Assembly: GCA_004020645.1 (NCBI GenBank)
Contig: SAQL01000012.1
Coordinates: 1-64,000 of the forward strand
Direction of reading: 5' to 3'
Length of the DNA: 64,000 bases
Source of the DNA: Mesorhizobium sp.
GTDB taxonomy: Bacteria > Pseudomonadota > Alphaproteobacteria > Rhizobiales > Rhizobiaceae
The position numbers and the translations under genes were made by a program. This document shows, piece after piece, positions 52,755-61,888 of this stretch; position 1 is the first letter of the stretch, and each line of letters begins with the position of its first letter. A model generated the notes under the pieces. The model was not told the origin of the DNA and made no database searches. It saw only the letters and a list, made by a program, of their open reading frames with translations.

Positions 52755-52958
52755 GTTCTCTTCCCCGGAAACAGAACTTATTGGATGCATCAGCCGACGA
52801 CCTCATCGTTCCGCCTGCTGTGGCATCGCATATCGAAGAGGTTTCCGCCTATTGGGAAAACTCATCCTCCTCGGCTGCGGGGAGGCTTACTGGTGGCAGA
52901 GCTCATCAGCAGTCCGACGAAAGTGATGACGCATCCTGGGATGCGTGGTCGATGCGTT

Positions 52959-55016
52959 CTAGCCGACGGTCTCGCTTTCCGGGGTCCAGGCTTCTGGCTG
53001 GTCGAGCACAGAGACCGCGCGAACATGGCAGCGAATCTTATGCCCGACATCCCGCGAGCTGAGTTCATAGCTTGTGCCGGTTTCGCCCACGATCGGAACG
53101 CCCTCGCGATACCAGAGATACTCTATTTGCGACGCAGTAACGTTCGGTACGACGGTCAGCGCCTGGCCCGGTGAGGTCTGGCCCGACAAAGCCGGCAAAG
53201 CCATGAACCCCGGCGGGACCTCGGCCAGATCCATTTCTTTCTGCCGGACCTTTATATAGTCGATGACCATGTCATAGGTCTGGGATGGATCCGGTGAAGC
53301 ACCACCCTTTTTGTCGTCATAGGCGAAATCCACCATGATGTATTTTTTCGCTGCGAGTTCCGGTGTCGTCGGAACGCGCGCTACTTCATAGCCGTCGATC
53401 ACGAAATACGAGTAATCATCCTCGATCTGCGCGTACCAAGTATGAAATTCGCCATCGTATATGTCGATCGTCGCGGGAAAACCATTCGATGGATCGACTT
53501 GATAGCCGGCGATTTTCCGGTGCACGCCACGTGGCGTGATATGTGGATCTGCATAGCCGAGTCTGGGTTTGTGCACGTGCTGGCTGATGTTGATATAGGC
53601 CCCGTTGAGACCGTCATATTCCCAAAAGTCCGTCTCAAGACGATTGCGCGTCCGCCAGAATAGCTGCTCCTTCCCATACGCCCAGAAAGCAGGAAAAAAT
53701 CCCGGGCGGGGCGCGAGTATCTTCGGCAGTCTGGCGCGGATCTCAAAGATCCCCTTTCCCCAACATCGCCCCTGGCCATTGTTGTTCACGGAAGAGAACG
53801 CACCTGTTCTCCAACGGCCCTTATGCAAGAGCCGGAGCGCCAGCGTGTGGCTGGTGGCGTCGTGCACATAGGAGGAGGGCGACGCCGAGATCGGCGGGGT
53901 AACGGCGTCAACACCAACGGTCGTCAGATGGGTCGGCGCATACCAGATGCTGCTTTGCTCGCCTTTGGAATCATCGACAACCGAGTTGGATTCGAAGTCG
54001 TCAAAAAAAACCGTTGTGTAAGCGCGGATCGGCGGCGCCGCCTCACCACGATGAGCATATCGCCGCTCTTTGCCGATGGCTGCCCAGGACGCCCACGAGG
54101 CCGAATCGAATTCATAACGAGCGGGTTTGTCGTTCGCATCCACAGCTGAAGGAGGGCTCTGGCGATAGGGATGAACGTCGGGCAGGGCGGATTGCCGGCC
54201 GATCCGCCACATGCCCCATCCCATCAGGCTGTCGATCTGGGAGTCATTGAGTTCGCTTTGCCCGATGATGACGCAATCGATCGCGACATCGGCCCTCATC
54301 GGATTGTTCACATCGCCCATGAAGCTCTGCGATTTCATCCGGTTGGGTGTCAATGCATAAACCGTCTGGCCGGCCGTCTTGACCCCATTCACCACAGCCT
54401 GCATCACGAATCCGCGGCGGTACCCGACCATGACATTCCAGTCGCCAAAATCCGTCGAGCACTGCCCTTCCTCGCTCTTGAGCTTGCCGTCATGGAGCCG
54501 CGAAACGAATGTGCCGGCCGAGGGCTTGAAACAGACCTGGGGCTGGCGATGCACCGAGCCACCCTCCGCCCCATTGACGCAAAGAACGGAAACGTCTTTC
54601 GCGTCGGCGTTGACTGCCGAATTGCACCGGGCGATCACCAACCACCAGCGGTGAAGATACGGGGCATCGTTATCGGCGGGCCAGGTCAATGCCTGTTTCG
54701 TGCCCTTCTTGAAGAGAACGCCGCCGTTATTCGGAAGCTTTGTCGGCCGCAGGGAGGGCTCGGCTTGCACCGCAGCCACCAGCTTCACGCCGCCCGATTG
54801 CCATGAGGAGACTTCGCCTTCGGCCAGATCCTCCTGAAACCAGGATTTCACAATCATTTCCGGGAACAGACCAGGATGCCAGGAGTGAGCTTTCGGCTGC
54901 GAGCCTTGCGCCGGACCGGCGGCGCGAGCATCCCGCCCTGGGCGACCGGCGGCCGCCAGCACAAGAGCGGCGCATGCGGCCCGCGCCAGGTCCCGGCGAG
55001 AAAGGCGGTTGGCCAT
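52959..55016 (-). CDS. exported GH16-family glycanase with N-terminal lectin-like and C-terminal Ig-like domains
   Basis: 685 residues. A Tat-type signal (NRLSRRDLARAACAALVLAAAG) precedes a concanavalin/LamG-like domain at about 60-275, which contains paired beta motifs (WWLVIARCNSA, DWNVMVGYRRGF). The GH16 domain spans about 335-600 with catalytic residues Glu461, Asp463 and Glu466 in ETDFWEYDG and carbohydrate-site residues in GKGIFEIRARLP and FPAFWAYG. A short Ig-like domain ends the protein (615-685). It probably cleaves or trims the EPS, like ExoK-type glycanases. The 5' end lies in a segment duplicated at 59569. Confidence 0.88.
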   Translation of the reverse strand: MANRLSRRDLARAACAALVLAAAGRPGRDARAAGPAQGSQPKAHSWHPGLFPEMIVKSWFQEDLAEGEVSSWQSGGVKLVAAVQAEPSLRPTKLPNNGGVLFKKGTKQALTWPADNDAPYLHRWWLVIARCNSAVNADAKDVSVLCVNGAEGGSVHRQPQVCFKPSAGTFVSRLHDGKLKSEEGQCSTDFGDWNVMVGYRRGFVMQAVVNGVKTAGQTVYALTPNRMKSQSFMGDVNNPMRADVAIDCVIIGQSELNDSQIDSLMGWGMWRIGRQSALPDVHPYRQSPPSAVDANDKPARYEFDSASWASWAAIGKERRYAHRGEAAPPIRAYTTVFFDDFESNSVVDDSKGEQSSIWYAPTHLTTVGVDAVTPPISASPSSYVHDATSHTLALRLLHKGRWRTGAFSSVNNNGQGRCWGKGIFEIRARLPKILAPRPGFFPAFWAYGKEQLFWRTRNRLETDFWEYDGLNGAYINISQHVHKPRLGYADPHITPRGVHRKIAGYQVDPSNGFPATIDIYDGEFHTWYAQIEDDYSYFVIDGYEVARVPTTPELAAKKYIMVDFAYDDKKGGASPDPSQTYDMVIDYIKVRQKEMDLAEVPPGFMALPALSGQTSPGQALTVVPNVTASQIEYLWYREGVPIVGETGTSYELSSRDVGHKIRCHVRAVSVLDQPEAWTPESETVG

Positions 55017-55462
55017 TATCGTGTGCCTTACTTATCTCACGTCGCGCCAATAGTCGCTGGTTTCGGGGTAAGACTCCACCATGGACACCTGTTATCCATT
55101 ATCGCGCTTCTCCTCACAAGCTCCGCAGCATATCATAGGGTTTCCGGTTGGCTTCAGCGACAACAAGGGAAAGTAGGTCGCACGCCTCATCCGATATGGA
55201 GAAAGAGATGCTGACGCTGATAGGATCGGTGCCTTGCCTCCCACCAGGCCGGAGAAAGCTCTTCCGCCCAATGCGCTTCTATTGAATTGCTTTGGCCGGG
55301 GTGGGTCAAGCGAAAAGCTGCGGATAAGGTTGGATGAAGCACCCGATCACATCGCACCAGATGTCAACACCCGAGCGGTTGCCCGCCTCGATCATTCAGA
55401 GCGGCAGCGGATTTGGACAGGCAACCGCGGAATTGTTCGGCTATGGAGCCGACAATTTCTGA
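54844..55462. repeat. segmental duplication, copy 1 (GH16 5' end plus deleted sulfotransferase)
   Basis: Nearly identical in order and sequence to 59569-60760. It holds the GH16 signal region, the shared divergent promoter stretch and the two ends of the sulfotransferase gene, whose middle (about 590 bases) is missing. Confidence 0.9.
55208..55462 (+). pseudogene. sulfotransferase gene, internal deletion and frame loss
   Basis: The 5' part (PPTRPEKALPPNALLLNCFGRGGS) is joined directly to the 3' part (SEKLRIRLDEAPDHIAP...) of the gene that is intact at 59909. The missing part, about 590 bases, contains most of the catalytic domain. The junction itself is in frame, but the start ATG is out of frame and the tail shifts after WTGNRG, so no functional protein is made. 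Confidence 0.9.
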
Positions 55463-55760
55463 CCCGTTCGCTCAAAAGCCGTAAGGAAGCTTTAGCCAAT
55501 TGTCCTGGCCACATTCACCACGGCCTGCGACCCCCGCCACCAGCCCGCGCAGGACTACAATCTTCGCCTTTTCACATTCTCTTAATCAAGCAGCGCCCGG
55601 TTCCACGGATCGTAGTTAACTATGTTGGCGCTCGGCACAGCGTTGATATATTCGCTCCACCTATTATATCATCCGTCGAGCCAATGAGGCGCGCGATAAT
55701 CTCGATACAAACGCCTCGCTGCATCAAGCGAGAATTCGTTTTCCCGACTTCATGGCGTTT

Positions 55761-56642
55761 GACCTGCCCCTGAATTTTCATCCGGCTGCAATTAGAGCCT
55801 CGGCGGGTTTTACGCCGTATGGCGCGGGGTGAGCAACGGACGATCGGCGGAGCTGGTCGGGGTTGCGCAGCCGATCGTCCGTTGCGGTGAGATTGGCGGC
55901 ATAGGCCGCAGGCGTGATGTATCCGATCGCAGAATGTGGGCGCGACCGGTTGTAGTCGTCGGCCCATTCGGCGATCGTCGTTCGGGCAATGGTCGAGGCC
56001 GAAGAACAGGGTTTCGTTCAGGAGCTCGTCGCGCATACGGCCGTTGAAGCTCTCGCAGAAGCCGTTCTGCATAGGCTTGCCCGGTGCGATGTAGTGCCAT
56101 TCCACCCGATGATCCTTCGACCAGGCGAGGATGGCGTTCGAGGTGAACTCGGTGCCGTGATCGGAGACGATCATGCCCGGCTTGCCGCGGCGGGCGATCA
56201 GTTCGGCCAGCTCGCGCGCCACCCGACGTCCCGAGATCGAGGTGTCCGGCATCGCCGCCAGGCATTCGCGCGTCACGTCGTCGACGATGTTGAGCACGCG
56301 GAAGCGGCGGCCGCAGGCGAACTGGTCGTGGACGAAATCCAGCGACCAGCGCGCGTTCGGCCTTGCCTCGACCAGGACCGGTGCCCGCGTGCCGACGGCG
56401 CGTCGTCGTGACCGCCGCTTGCGCACCGCCAGCCCTTCCTCGCGATAGAGCCGGTAGACGCGGTTGATTCCCGATGGCTCGCCGTCACGTCTGAGCAGGA
56501 TGAACAGCCGCCAATCTCACCGCAACGGACGATCGGCTGCGCAACCCCGACCAGCCCCGCCGATCGTCCGTTGCTCACCCCGCGCCATAAGGCGTAAAGC
56601 CGAGGCTCTAATTGCAGCCGGATGAAAATTCAGGGGCAGGTC
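55761..56642. mobile_element. chimeric IS3-family relic with about 140-bp inverted arms
   Basis: The left arm 55761-55900 and right arm 56507-56642 are inverted copies, differing by a 4-base indel and a few substitutions. Both arms carry the same transposase 3' end and outer end of the IS, so the element looks like two oppositely oriented copies fused by deletion. No target-site duplication could be seen. Confidence 0.8.
55778..56506 (-). pseudogene. IS3-family transposase OrfB, 5'-truncated and frameshifted
   Basis: Reads LFILLRRDGEPSGINRVYRLYREEGL, RWSLDFVHDQFACGRRFRVLNIVDDVTRECLA (first Asp), VSDHGTEFTSNAIL (second Asp) and NGFCESFNGRMRDELLNETLF (the Glu), the DDE triad of IS3-type OrfB. 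After LDH one extra base (CATTGCCCG for CATGCCCG) shifts the frame. The reading continues in another frame as ARTTIAEWADDYNRSRPHSAIGY and ends PAEALIAAG-stop. OrfA and the OrfB N-terminus are missing. Confidence 0.88.
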
Positions 56643-56647
56643 AGCTG

Positions 56648-56951
56648 TATTTGATCCACCGGCCACTGCTTGCGTTACACCCCCTTTACGGGATATATTA
56701 GCGCCGGAACTTTCAGCATCTACCTAGCAACCTTTGCCGTGGTGATGGCCATCGCCTTTGTCTTCGCCCAGTTGTTCGAAGCTCCGAGGTCATCCATCAA
56801 GCTGTATTTGCGAGGCATGTTTTCGGATCGCCATAAAACTCAAGTCGTGCAGGCGGTGAGCGTGTCGGAGCCCGAGGCGATGAGTCAGAACGTCCAACCT
56901 GCTAACAGGCAAGTAACACTGGCCCCGCTCTCGAGCCTCGAATTGGACTGA
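56648..56951 (+). pseudogene. C-terminal stub of an acyltransferase-3 family protein
   Basis: Directly after the IS arm one frame reads YLIHRPLLALHPLYGIY-stop, the helix pattern (YLIHxPLL) of membrane acyltransferases such as ExoZ/OafA. A second frame continues with a membrane helix IYLATFAVVMAIAFVFAQLF and a basic tail. A frameshift near 56690-56698 joins the two. The 5' part was removed, apparently together with the IS event. Confidence 0.6.
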
Positions 56952-57016
56952 AAAAAAGTCGTTGGCGCGCCCTATGACAAGACCCCCCAAATAACAACTC
57001 CCGATTATTAACGATT

Positions 57017-58585
57017 ATGAAGATTGCCTTAGTTGACGCAACCGATCGAGCCGGCCTTGCGGTGTGTCGATCCTTGGGTCGAGCCGGGCACGATATTACA
57101 CACGTGCAGTTTGGAAACAACAAGAGAGTAGCCGATTTATCAAGGTATTGTCGCAATCGGGTTGCAATCGGAAATCCAAATATTGATTTGCCTCGATCAG
57201 CATTAAATCTTGCAGCGGCACTTGGAGATATTGACTATGTTATTCCTATAACAGATGGCGCTGTTGACCTTGTATACTATGCCCGTGACAATATAAAAAC
57301 TACGATACTAGGCCCTCCATTCAGCTCCCTTCAGAAGGCAAAGAACAAGCTCGCCGCGATTTCCTTGGTAGCGCCTTGGTTGAAGGCCCCGCCAACGTCG
57401 CTGGTTCCGCCTAACGGCGACATTTCTGGAATCGAATTCCCCTGCTTTGCCAAGCCAATCTTCTCGTCTCACATTGTTGACGATCGACTGATCGGAACAT
57501 CGGTCTCTTTCGTCAAGACAGCTAATGAGCTAGAGCGCAAGATCAGAGACACGCCTGTGCCTCTTTTGATCCAGGAGCCCATCTCGGGCCCGGGCGCAGG
57601 GATAAACTTCGCCTCATATCAGGGACAGCTTCTCGGTGTCTCCGTCACGGAACGGCTGCACGAGCCGGGCTATGGTGGCGGGAGCTCTTACAGGCGCTCC
57701 GGGAAGGTAACAGACCTTATTATAGAGGTTGCTAGCGGCCTTAGCGCTGCCCTTGAGTGGACGGGCGTGATGATGATTGAATGCAAGCGCCACGATGGAG
57801 AACTTTACCTGATGGAGTTAAATTGTCGTCCTTGGGGTTCGTTCAATCTCTCCCTCTTTGCCGGCGCGGATTATCCCACCTTAGTTTTGAACGCCTTTCA
57901 GGGTATGGGAACCGGTAAACTTGTGGTGGCGCGTGAAAACGTTTTCGCCAGGCACCTAAAGAAGGACATTGGCTGGGTTCTTCGAAATCCCCAGAAACTA
58001 TTTCATTGGCTCGCTTCTTTCCGAATGGTGTTCTCTGGGGCAGAGCAATTCGACGTTGAGCGATTATCAGATCCTTTGCCGGGAATGTATCAGTTTGTCA
58101 CTGCAGTTGGTCCCTTGTACTCAAAAGCCGTCCTTCGCCTTCCGCATCGGACGGAGCGCCATGCGATTGATGTGTCCAAAGGGGTGGTATTTATCTGCAA
58201 GGGCAATGTGAATCGCAGCGTTGTGGCCGCCTATGTTGCCAATCAATTGGGCATTCCGGCCAAATCGGGATGTTTACTGACAAGGTCCGACCGGCGCGCT
58301 TCAATTGAAGTCGAAAGGTATATCGAAGGAACTCTTGGCACGAGCGCAGCGGGTCACCGTACGACAGTTCTGGAGCGTGCGATCTCGGGAGCAGAGAACG
58401 TCGTCGTATTCGAAAGTCGCCATGTCAACGAGGTCCGTAGGAGGGTCCCGCGCCATAAGGTATTTCTGCTGAGTGAACTCGCTGGAGAAAGCGGAGATGT
58501 GGCGGACCCGGACGGCAGGTCCTCAGACGTTTACGAAGAGTGTTTTCGCCGAATAACCGATCTGGTGAGGAAAGCGTTTGGCTAA
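57017..58585 (+). CDS. ATP-grasp / low-molecular-weight phosphotyrosine phosphatase-like fusion
   Basis: 522 residues. Residues 1-100 form the pre-ATP-grasp domain (MKIALVDATDRAGLAVCRSLG); 105-310 an ATP-grasp domain with the metal-binding segment LMELNCRPWGS (Glu267, Asn269, Arg271). Residues 388-522 resemble a low-molecular-weight phosphotyrosine phosphatase: VVFICKGNVNRSVVAAYVA has the C-x5-R-S P-loop (Cys394, Arg400, Ser401) and ADPDGRSS the Asp-Pro loop (Asp497). The second conserved Cys of classical LMW-PTPs is Asn399. I know no named protein with this order. It overlaps the deacetylase by 8 bases. It might ligate a carboxylate and an amine and remove a phosphate, or signal to the tyrosine kinase. 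Function not established. Confidence 0.8.
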   Translation: MKIALVDATDRAGLAVCRSLGRAGHDITHVQFGNNKRVADLSRYCRNRVAIGNPNIDLPRSALNLAAALGDIDYVIPITDGAVDLVYYARDNIKTTILGPPFSSLQKAKNKLAAISLVAPWLKAPPTSLVPPNGDISGIEFPCFAKPIFSSHIVDDRLIGTSVSFVKTANELERKIRDTPVPLLIQEPISGPGAGINFASYQGQLLGVSVTERLHEPGYGGGSSYRRSGKVTDLIIEVASGLSAALEWTGVMMIECKRHDGELYLMELNCRPWGSFNLSLFAGADYPTLVLNAFQGMGTGKLVVARENVFARHLKKDIGWVLRNPQKLFHWLASFRMVFSGAEQFDVERLSDPLPGMYQFVTAVGPLYSKAVLRLPHRTERHAIDVSKGVVFICKGNVNRSVVAAYVANQLGIPAKSGCLLTRSDRRASIEVERYIEGTLGTSAAGHRTTVLERAISGAENVVVFESRHVNEVRRRVPRHKVFLLSELAGESGDVADPDGRSSDVYEECFRRITDLVRKAFG

Positions 58586-59339
58586 ACTCGTGATCAGGGT
58601 GGACGATATCCACCCAAGAATGAAGTGGGCAACTTTCATGCGCTTCGTCGAAGGATTGTCGCGCCGCGGCTTCACGGCCACACTTGGCGTTATCCCGGAG
58701 TGCATGGACGCCCAGCTTTGCCACGATGCCCCGAGGAAGGAATTCTGGGATACGATACGCCAGCTTTCCACCGAGGGATGGATAGTTGCACAGCATGGGT
58801 ACAGGCACGTCTCCGACATCAGCCACGCCAACTACCTTGGCATCAGAAATCGAAGCGAGTTCGCAGGTCATCCGCTTGACATACAGGCCGAAAGACTTGC
58901 GGCGGGAGCCGAAATATTGCTTGCCGAAGGGCTAAGGTCCGACGTGTTCATGGCACCTTGGCATACATTCGACAACACTACTCTAAAAGCTTTGGAGCGC
59001 ACTGGCTTCCGTTATGTTACCGATGGCTACGGTTTTTGGCCATATTCGGAGGGTGAACTTATAATGGTTCCGCAGCTATTCGCGCGACCGCACGGGTGGC
59101 GACTCGGCGTCTACACGTCATGCATCCATCTTGATGGAATGTCCGATGTAGAAATCGAAAGGATGGTAGGGGGTCTGCAACGCTTTGAAGTGGTCAGTCT
59201 GTATGAGGCTGCCAAGCTGCCGCGGCCGCTGATTATGTCTGTTCTGTCCCGGCACGCTACCAAAACCGCTATCCTTGCTCGTCGGTTGGTTTGGGATCAG
59301 ATCAAAAAGGTACGCGCGGCAGTGCAGCCAACCCGCTAA
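58578..59339 (+). CDS. polysaccharide deacetylase-like protein (NodB fold, DUF2334-like)
   Basis: 253 residues. The NodB-fold metal motif is seen as VIRVDDIHP (Asp9, Asp10) and WIVAQHGYRHV (His73, His77), and APWHTFDN forms the catalytic loop. No signal peptide, so it acts in the cytosol on a glycan precursor or lipid-linked sugar. It starts with TTG inside the end of the fusion gene, showing tight coupling. With the ATP-grasp enzyme it may process an amino-sugar. Confidence 0.82.
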   Translation: MAKLVIRVDDIHPRMKWATFMRFVEGLSRRGFTATLGVIPECMDAQLCHDAPRKEFWDTIRQLSTEGWIVAQHGYRHVSDISHANYLGIRNRSEFAGHPLDIQAERLAAGAEILLAEGLRSDVFMAPWHTFDNTTLKALERTGFRYVTDGYGFWPYSEGELIMVPQLFARPHGWRLGVYTSCIHLDGMSDVEIERMVGGLQRFEVVSLYEAAKLPRPLIMSVLSRHATKTAILARRLVWDQIKKVRAAVQPTR

Positions 59340-59568
59340 CACCTCATTAGACGGTATTGGCTCTCATCATTGCGGCCGCTTCCGAACACGATCCCACCCG
59401 TGTCCGAGGACCGGAGCACGTGATGCTCAGGTCTCCGGTTGGAACCGGCCCAACCGCCAAGGAACCGAACATCAGAGCGCGCCTTTGTAACTCGGCAAGT
59501 ACATGCCGAGCCGATAAGTCACGCCATTGATCACAGAACACATCAGAGAATGCAGCGAACCATCAACC

Positions 59569-59742
59569 GGATTTCACAATCATTTCCGGGAACAGACCAG
59601 GATGTCAGGAGTGAGGTTTCGGCTGCGAGCCTTGCGCCGGACCGGCGGCGCGAGCATCCCGTCCTGGGCGACCGGCGGTCGCCAGCACAAGGACGGCGCA
59701 TGCGGCCCGCGCCAGATCCCGGCGAGAAAGGCGGTTGGTCAT
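59569..59742 (-). pseudogene. 5' stub of the GH16 gene (duplicated)
   Basis: Encodes the first 44 residues of the GH16 protein (MTNRLSRRDLARAACAVLVL... SQPKPHS) and then a TGA where the intact copy has TGG. The homology to copy 1 stops at 59569. The signal-peptide coding region is well conserved. Confidence 0.88.
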
Positions 59743-59908
59743 TGTCGTGTGCCAACAATTGTTGGTTTCGGGATAAGACTCCGCATGGACACCCGTTACT
59801 ATCGCGCTTCTCCTCACAAGCTCCGCAGCATATCATAGCTTTCAGTTTAGCCTTTCAATGACAGCCAGGGAAGTGGGTCGCGCCTGATGCGATAACGGGA
59901 GAAAGCAG

Positions 59909-60760
59909 ATGCAGACCGCTGACAGGATCGGTGCTTCGCCTCCCACCAGGCCGGGCAAAGCTCTTCCGCCCAATGCGCTTCTATTGAATTGCTTTGGCCG
60001 AGGTGGGTCAAACATTGTCTGGAATATCATCGGCAGCTCGCCGGATGTATTGATGCCATACCGCGAATGGCATGAGGGAGTGTTCGGACGCTTCTACAAG
60101 CTGCGCAAGGCTGCGTGCCATATTGGCGGGGCCGTCAACTGGGCATCTGTTCCCGTCTTTTGGCGGCATATGCGCGCAGCGACTGCCGAGACTGTCCGCT
60201 CCGGGGAGCGCAACGAAAAGGCCCAAGCACGCTACGTCGTTTTGAAGGTGATGGATTACTACATCGCATTCGACGACGCGATTGCGCGCGGCTTTATGGA
60301 AGCGCGGAACCTTGTGCTTACGCGGCATCCATTGCCGATGTGCGAAGGGCTGATACGCAGCGGTCTCAGCGAGGCGAGCGCAATCAAATGGTACAATGAT
60401 GTGACTAGCCTGATGTTCAAAGCCTCGAGGAAGCGTGATGCACTATCGCTTCGATTCGAGGACTTGATCCAATCACCGGATACCTTTGTTAAAAGCCTTT
60501 ACGACGCGCTCGGCATAGCAGCAGCGGAGGACGGAAGGATCCGGTTTAAGGTCAAATCATTTGGGACGGAGCGGACGACGAACACAAACGCCGCAACTGG
60601 CGAAAAGCTGCGGATAAGGTTGGATGAAGCACCCGATCACATCGCACCAGACGTCAACACCCGAGCGGTTGCCCGCCTCGATCATTCAGCACGACAGCGG
60701 ATTTGGACAGGCACCCGCGCAACTGCGGAATTGTTCGATTATGGAGGTGACAATTTCTGA
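59909..60760 (+). CDS. sulfotransferase-family protein
   Basis: 283 residues. LLLNCFGRGGSNIVWNIIGSSPDV (residues 27-50) is the 5'-phosphosulfate loop region and ARNLVLTRHPLPMCEGLIRSG with SLRFEDLIQSPDT is the 3'-phosphate segment, both as in PAPS-dependent sulfotransferases. It would sulfate a glycan or lipid-linked sugar. The ATG has GGAG 8 bases upstream. Its promoter region is shared with the divergent GH16 stub and was duplicated with it. Confidence 0.78.
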   Translation: MQTADRIGASPPTRPGKALPPNALLLNCFGRGGSNIVWNIIGSSPDVLMPYREWHEGVFGRFYKLRKAACHIGGAVNWASVPVFWRHMRAATAETVRSGERNEKAQARYVVLKVMDYYIAFDDAIARGFMEARNLVLTRHPLPMCEGLIRSGLSEASAIKWYNDVTSLMFKASRKRDALSLRFEDLIQSPDTFVKSLYDALGIAAAEDGRIRFKVKSFGTERTTNTNAATGEKLRIRLDEAPDHIAPDVNTRAVARLDHSARQRIWTGTRATAELFDYGGDNF

Positions 60761-60862
60761 GTTTGCGCGGTTCGATGACGGGCAAAGATACGTCGAACGG
60801 TTCGTGTCCGCAAATCGAGGACGATCACACGCGGCTCACGACTTCGAAGTCGTGGTTCACCG

Positions 60863-61888
60863 TTACTCTGAGGCATGCTGAAGATATGACATCGGTGGAC
60901 GATGATCGCCTCGATACGGTGCAGGAAATGCGCAGGCAAAACGCGCCCTTGCCTCGAGACGCGCCGCGACGGCGTCGCGCACGGAATCCGAATATGCATA
61001 AGCCGCTGGCTGTCCTGCCAAGGCGGACCCAAGCACATCCATCAATCCTGCAATTTTGTCGAGGTCGTGCGCCGCGCGTCTATCGGTCCTACCGTGGAAT
61101 CCTGCGGCCACTTCGGCCGGAATCAGAACCTCGCGCAGGCAGTGCGCGCCAAGAAAGTAGCGGAGTCGCACGCCATCCAGAACGCGGGACACCACTTCCG
61201 GGTGGAACACGGCCTCGGTGGCTGAGCGGAGTTCGAAGAAATCCTCAATGAGTTGGCCATTGCCCCAGCATGATATTTTTGCGCACATGTCTTCTTCGGG
61301 CTTAATCAGGACACAGCTTGCCCGCCCGCCCAAAGCCATGTCCGTGGTTATGTTTCGTCGGCGAATGACAAAGCGTATCCGTCTGCGGCGGCCGATCGCC
61401 GCGACCGTGCGTGCCACAGAGAAAAAATGCGCGGGGATACCAACATGCTCGAAGCGCATATGGTAGTCGTCCGCGGCCTTGCGACAAAGCCTGAATATCG
61501 GCTGTAAATTGGGCATAAACGGCCAATCCTCCAGCGAATACAGATTTGAATTCCTTGCAAGACCTAGCGTGGCAGGAAGTTGGATAAACTTGAAAAAGAC
61601 CGGCGTATCGCAGAAATGCATTGCGCCGGGAAATGACCTCAGCGCTCGCGTCTGCGTCTCGACGAGGTTGTGCTGACAGACACAATTGAGAACAAGGTCA
61701 TACCGCGGCGCGAGTGCGTGCCAGTCCCTTACCGGGATTCCCTCCAATAGCCCTTCGCCAGCGGCTGCTCTGCGACGGACAATTGTAATGTCAGAACGCG
61801 TCAGCCCAAGACCGAACAGCGCTGGTGCAATATGATCGCGCACGCGCCGCCCTGCGCCGAGGACGAGAACTTTGGGTCCGCTATCCAT
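60863..61888 (-). CDS. Gfo/Idh/MocA-like NAD(P)-binding oxidoreductase
   Basis: 341 residues from the ATG at 61888, which overlaps the upstream stop (TGATG). The Rossmann motif is KVLVLGAGRRVRDHIAPALFG; LVLNCVCQHNLVETQTRALRSFPGAMHFCDTPVF aligns with the region where Gfo/Idh proteins have the catalytic EKP, here DTP. That suggests a changed or lost dehydrogenase activity. The longer frame to 62104 lies inside the GMC gene and is not used. It probably works on a nucleotide or glycan sugar with the GMC enzyme. Confidence 0.7.
   Translation of the reverse strand: MDSGPKVLVLGAGRRVRDHIAPALFGLGLTRSDITIVRRRAAAGEGLLEGIPVRDWHALAPRYDLVLNCVCQHNLVETQTRALRSFPGAMHFCDTPVFFKFIQLPATLGLARNSNLYSLEDWPFMPNLQPIFRLCRKAADDYHMRFEHVGIPAHFFSVARTVAAIGRRRRIRFVIRRRNITTDMALGGRASCVLIKPEEDMCAKISCWGNGQLIEDFFELRSATEAVFHPEVVSRVLDGVRLRYFLGAHCLREVLIPAEVAAGFHGRTDRRAAHDLDKIAGLMDVLGSALAGQPAAYAYSDSVRDAVAARLEARARFACAFPAPYRGDHRPPMSYLQHASE

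Larger units (their letters stand above)
59569..60760. repeat. segmental duplication, copy 2 (GH16 stub plus intact sulfotransferase)
   Basis: Counterpart of 54844-55462. Here the GH16 gene is a stub and the divergent sulfotransferase gene is intact, so the two copies are complementary. Confidence 0.9.

Noticed and set aside
59347..59541. 64-residue minus-strand frame before the GH16 stub
   Set aside because: Unrecognised, no start context, and lies in the rearranged border of the duplication.
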